A stretch of 64,000 nt of DNA from JBDHXE01 sp035445085 (lineage in GTDB: Bacteria > Bacteroidota > Ignavibacteria > Kapaibacteriales > UBA2268): contig DAOMQA010000001.1 in the NCBI GenBank assembly GCA_035445085.1, positions 62,001-126,000 on the forward strand. The letters run 5' to 3'. The notes beneath the pieces are model-generated. The model saw only the letters and a program-made list of their open reading frames with translations, made no database searches and was not told the origin of the DNA. The position numbers and the translations under genes are program-made. Position 1 is the first letter of the stretch. Each line of letters opens with the position of its first letter. Shown piece by piece: positions 61,462-64,000 of this stretch.

Positions 61462-64000
61462 TTAGTCTATTTTAATAATTTTTTTGAAATAATACGAATC
61501 ATTTATCATTAAGTGAATATAATACGTTCCATTTGGCAGACATTTTATATTAATCTTTTGATTATTGCTTTGTAATACCAATTTATTATCGATATTATAT
61601 ATTTTGCATTCAAAATTATTGATAACTGATTTTGAATGTACGCTAATGTAATCAGAGCTTGGATTTGGACTTATTCTTATTTGCTCGTCTTCTACTATAT
61701 TATTAATTCTTAATTTATATATTTGATTATTTTTAAATCCGTTAAAGCTTTCTGCCCCAAACACCACTTCCAAATCGACAATATCTAAATCTTTTATAAA
61801 TTGCCCATTCTTGTCATATAATTTAACTATAAAATTATCACCAATATTTAAATAATTGTTATAATTTGCAACTTCATCATTAGCAAATATTGTAATTGTA
61901 GACAATCCATTTACAATTCTACCAGAACCAACTAAATTATTTTGATTACCGAACACTGCAAGCTCATAATCATTTAGCTCTGAATTTGTTTCTATTATTA
62001 ATGTTGAATTATTTAGGTTATTTATTTCAACTTTACTTAAATTTTTTGGTATATAATCATTTATATCTTCAGTTGTAGACTTGGATACAAGATTGTCTGG
62101 ATATGTTAGCGTATCTAAGGTGGTCAAATACACTTGATATGCCTTACCTTGTACCATATTACCTATAGAATTAATACCATAGGCTGGAATATATGTTTTC
62201 CCTGATGAGTTTTTAGCAATCACTAATTTACCTTTATTAACAATGCTTGATAAAGCGGTAGCAATATTCATTGATGAATTTCTTAAATAAGCCAGATATG
62301 ACCAGCCAGCTTTAACAATAATAGCCTCATTTTCTGGCTTTATGCTCTCCCCTATTATTTTTAGTATACAAGTATTTTTTGCGTATACTTGATAGCCCTG
62401 ATGCAAATTCCAATTTCCTATTGTATTAATGCCATAAGCTGGAATATATGTTTTCCCTATAGAATTTTTAACAATTGAAATATCGTCAGATATGTCCATA
62501 AATATACTATCAAGTTTTATACTTCTTGGTAGTACATTACTTGATATTAAATTCCAGCCTGCATTTAAGTTAATTTGCAGAGTATCATAGTAAAATGGAA
62601 ATTTTGATATTATCGATTGCGAACTATCTATAAATTTTGATGGTCCTGAAGAATATTTAACATTGACGATGCTTTCTATTCCAGATGTAGCTTTCCAAGT
62701 CTTAACAACATAATTCTCGTTATCTGCCATGCCGTCTTTTACAAGTGTAGAGCTATTATCTCCCCATATAGTAATATGTAAATCACTATTATCCCAAACT
62801 CCATATCCAGCACAATATAAATTTGAGTTCCTATAATAAAATATACCTACTGCATCTCCAATTTCGATAGCTTGCATATTTATTGTAGGGTTAATGGCTT
62901 TTGGTAAAATTATTTCCGAACTTTTACCAGTATTAGTAATTGGTTTCCATTTATTATAAATTGGTTCGATACCAAAGAAAGCAAGATAAATATTATCATT
63001 CTGATTCCACCTTTCATTGAGATTAAAACCAGCAATAGTGATATTATATTGGAAATTACCAGTTAGTACAAAATTATTATTCTTCAAGAATAGTAAATTC
63101 ATAGGTGTTGAATTGAATGAGTTATTTTCTGCATATGAATTTATTATTGCACCATTCTTATCTAAAATTGTAATTAAAGATGAGTTATTACCATTATTTG
63201 TATAAATTTTACCGTTAATATTTATTAGATTTTTAAAAGAAGATGTTAAATAAATATTATCATTTTTGAAATTGAGGGAATAAGGTATATCCGAAGATGT
63301 ACCCCCAATATTCTTCTTCCATATCCAATTACCAGAATTAGTGATTTTACCTAAGAATATATCATTATCACCATTATGCAAGATATAATCGCCTTCAACT
63401 TCCATCAGTGCTTTAAAATTGCCTGCTACATATATATTACCATTATTATCTAATGTAAGGCAATTCGCCGATTCTACATAATTACTAGTGCCAATAGATT
63501 TAGCCCATTGCCATACGCCAGAAGAATTAATTTTTGCAATATACATATCATCTCCTCCGTTAGAAGTGAGAGATATTTCGGCAAAATTAACTATATCTTC
63601 GTAGCTACCAGCAATATACAAATCATTATTAGTATCAGCGATTATTTTTGCAACATTATCGGTAGAATTACCACCCGCCTTTACAACCCAATTTTTCACT
63701 AAAGATAAATTTGAAGATAATACAAAAATATCGTCATATATTCCAGCATTGAAGTTTGTACCATCAAAGTTTATTGAGTTACTAAATGTTCCTGTAATAG
63801 CTATATTATTTGCATATATAGCAAGAGAATTGCAATTATCATCAGCAATTCCGCCATAAGTTTTTATTAAACTCATATTTCCATTACTATCAAACTTAGC
63901 CACCAATATGTCTTTCATGCCAGCACTTGGGTAATTTTGATTTAATACATTGATAGTATCAGAATAATAACCAGCCACATAATAATTATTCGATGAGTCA
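61462..64000 (-). CDS. T9SS-secreted beta-propeller protein, 5' truncated by window edge
   Basis: The frame is open to the last base (upstream codons encode DSSNNYYVAGYY), so the gene continues outside the window; about 846 residues are visible. The first 340 carry SBBP-type repeats (SNGNMSLIKTYGGIADDNC, SSGVWQWAKSIGTSNY, NGNIYVAGNFKALM, NSGNWIWKKNIGGTSSD). Two homologous blocks (NAGWNLISSNVLP with KTYIPAYGINTIGN, and KAGWSYLAYLRN with KTYIPAYGINSIGN) follow. The type A sorting domain (ISPNPSSDYISVHS, IYNIDNKLVL, GTYYIHLMINDSYYFKKIIKID) ends it. It is a secreted or surface protein, possibly an adhesin or sensor. Confidence 0.85.
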   Translation of the reverse strand, partial: DSSNNYYVAGYYSDTINVLNQNYPSAGMKDILVAKFDSNGNMSLIKTYGGIADDNCNSLAIYANNIAITGTFSNSINFDGTNFNAGIYDDIFVLSSNLSLVKNWVVKAGGNSTDNVAKIIADTNNDLYIAGSYEDIVNFAEISLTSNGGDDMYIAKINSSGVWQWAKSIGTSNYVESANCLTLDNNGNIYVAGNFKALMEVEGDYILHNGDNDIFLGKITNSGNWIWKKNIGGTSSDIPYSLNFKNDNIYLTSSFKNLININGKIYTNNGNNSSLITILDKNGAIINSYAENNSFNSTPMNLLFLKNNNFVLTGNFQYNITIAGFNLNERWNQNDNIYLAFFGIEPIYNKWKPITNTGKSSEIILPKAINPTINMQAIEIGDAVGIFYYRNSNLYCAGYGVWDNSDLHITIWGDNSSTLVKDGMADNENYVVKTWKATSGIESIVNVKYSSGPSKFIDSSQSIISKFPFYYDTLQINLNAGWNLISSNVLPRSIKLDSIFMDISDDISIVKNSIGKTYIPAYGINTIGNWNLHQGYQVYAKNTCILKIIGESIKPENEAIIVKAGWSYLAYLRNSSMNIATALSSIVNKGKLVIAKNSSGKTYIPAYGINSIGNMVQGKAYQVYLTTLDTLTYPDNLVSKSTTEDINDYIPKNLSKVEINNLNNSTLIIETNSELNDYELAVFGNQNNLVGSGRIVNGLSTITIFANDEVANYNNYLNIGDNFIVKLYDKNGQFIKDLDIVDLEVVFGAESFNGFKNNQIYKLRINNIVEDEQIRISPNPSSDYISVHSKSVINNFECKIYNIDNKLVLQSNNQKINIKCLPNGTYYIHLMINDSYYFKKIIKID

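Overview
The window is AT-rich DNA (roughly one third G+C by eye) from a bacterium of the Bacteroidota/Chlorobiota (FCB) type, most likely near the Ignavibacteria/Kapabacteria lineages. Three things point there. At least seven genes end in a type IX secretion (T9SS) type A sorting domain. A GldL/GldM-like pair lies in the middle. The ribosomal/translation block has the order rplM-rpsI-rpsB-tsf-pyrH-frr. Shine-Dalgarno sites are common. One promoter upstream of rplM fits the Bacteroidota pattern TTTG-N20-TAnnTTTG. No tRNA, rRNA, CRISPR array or insertion sequence was found. A 100-N scaffold gap lies at 49487-49586.

Layout. 1-5350: the 3' part of bshC (+) faces the minus-strand translation operon rplM to frr. 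5400-12930: a leader ORF and EamA/DMT transporter, a secreted M1 aminopeptidase, a POT peptide transporter, a lipoprotein, and uvrC. 13000-16450: two T9SS cargo genes; the upstream one has an 8-bp tandem repeat between a good ATG and its reading frame. 16458-23225: TolC, GldM-like, GldL-like, LptF/G permease and a heparinase-like protein. 23315-26852: a small HicB-like protein, CPBP protease, TPR protein and NamZ-like muramidase. 26849-40949 (all minus): a surface polysaccharide locus (glycosyltransferases, polyprenyl-phosphate sugar transferase, a GT2 fused to a degenerate sugar transferase, Wzi-like and SLBB export proteins) mixed with accA, Nudix, a GH3 enzyme, a thioesterase and threonine aldolase. 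41009-47945: polyprenol/DAG kinase-like, ispE, glgA, GNAT, a tilS with a very long N-terminal extension, and hpt. 48195-53404: secreted and T9SS proteins. 53790-58904: ftsH, a repeat coiled-coil protein, coaD and an oxidoreductase. 59021-61013: a restriction-modification pair (N4-cytosine-type methylase with an SNase-like tail, and a MjaI-like endonuclease). The window closes with a DUF1801 protein and a T9SS beta-propeller protein cut by the window edge.

How it fits together. Much of the content serves the cell envelope: motor-like T9SS parts, LPS-type export, polysaccharide assembly, wall recycling (NamZ- and NagZ-like) and the T9SS cargo. The most notable pattern is three short tandem-repeat tracts (two related octamers and one pentamer), each directly upstream of minus-strand genes for secreted T9SS proteins. 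For the 14427-16040 gene the repeat lies between a ribosome-binding site/ATG and the signal peptide, and in this assembly the two are out of frame. This is the arrangement expected of a phase-variable surface protein.
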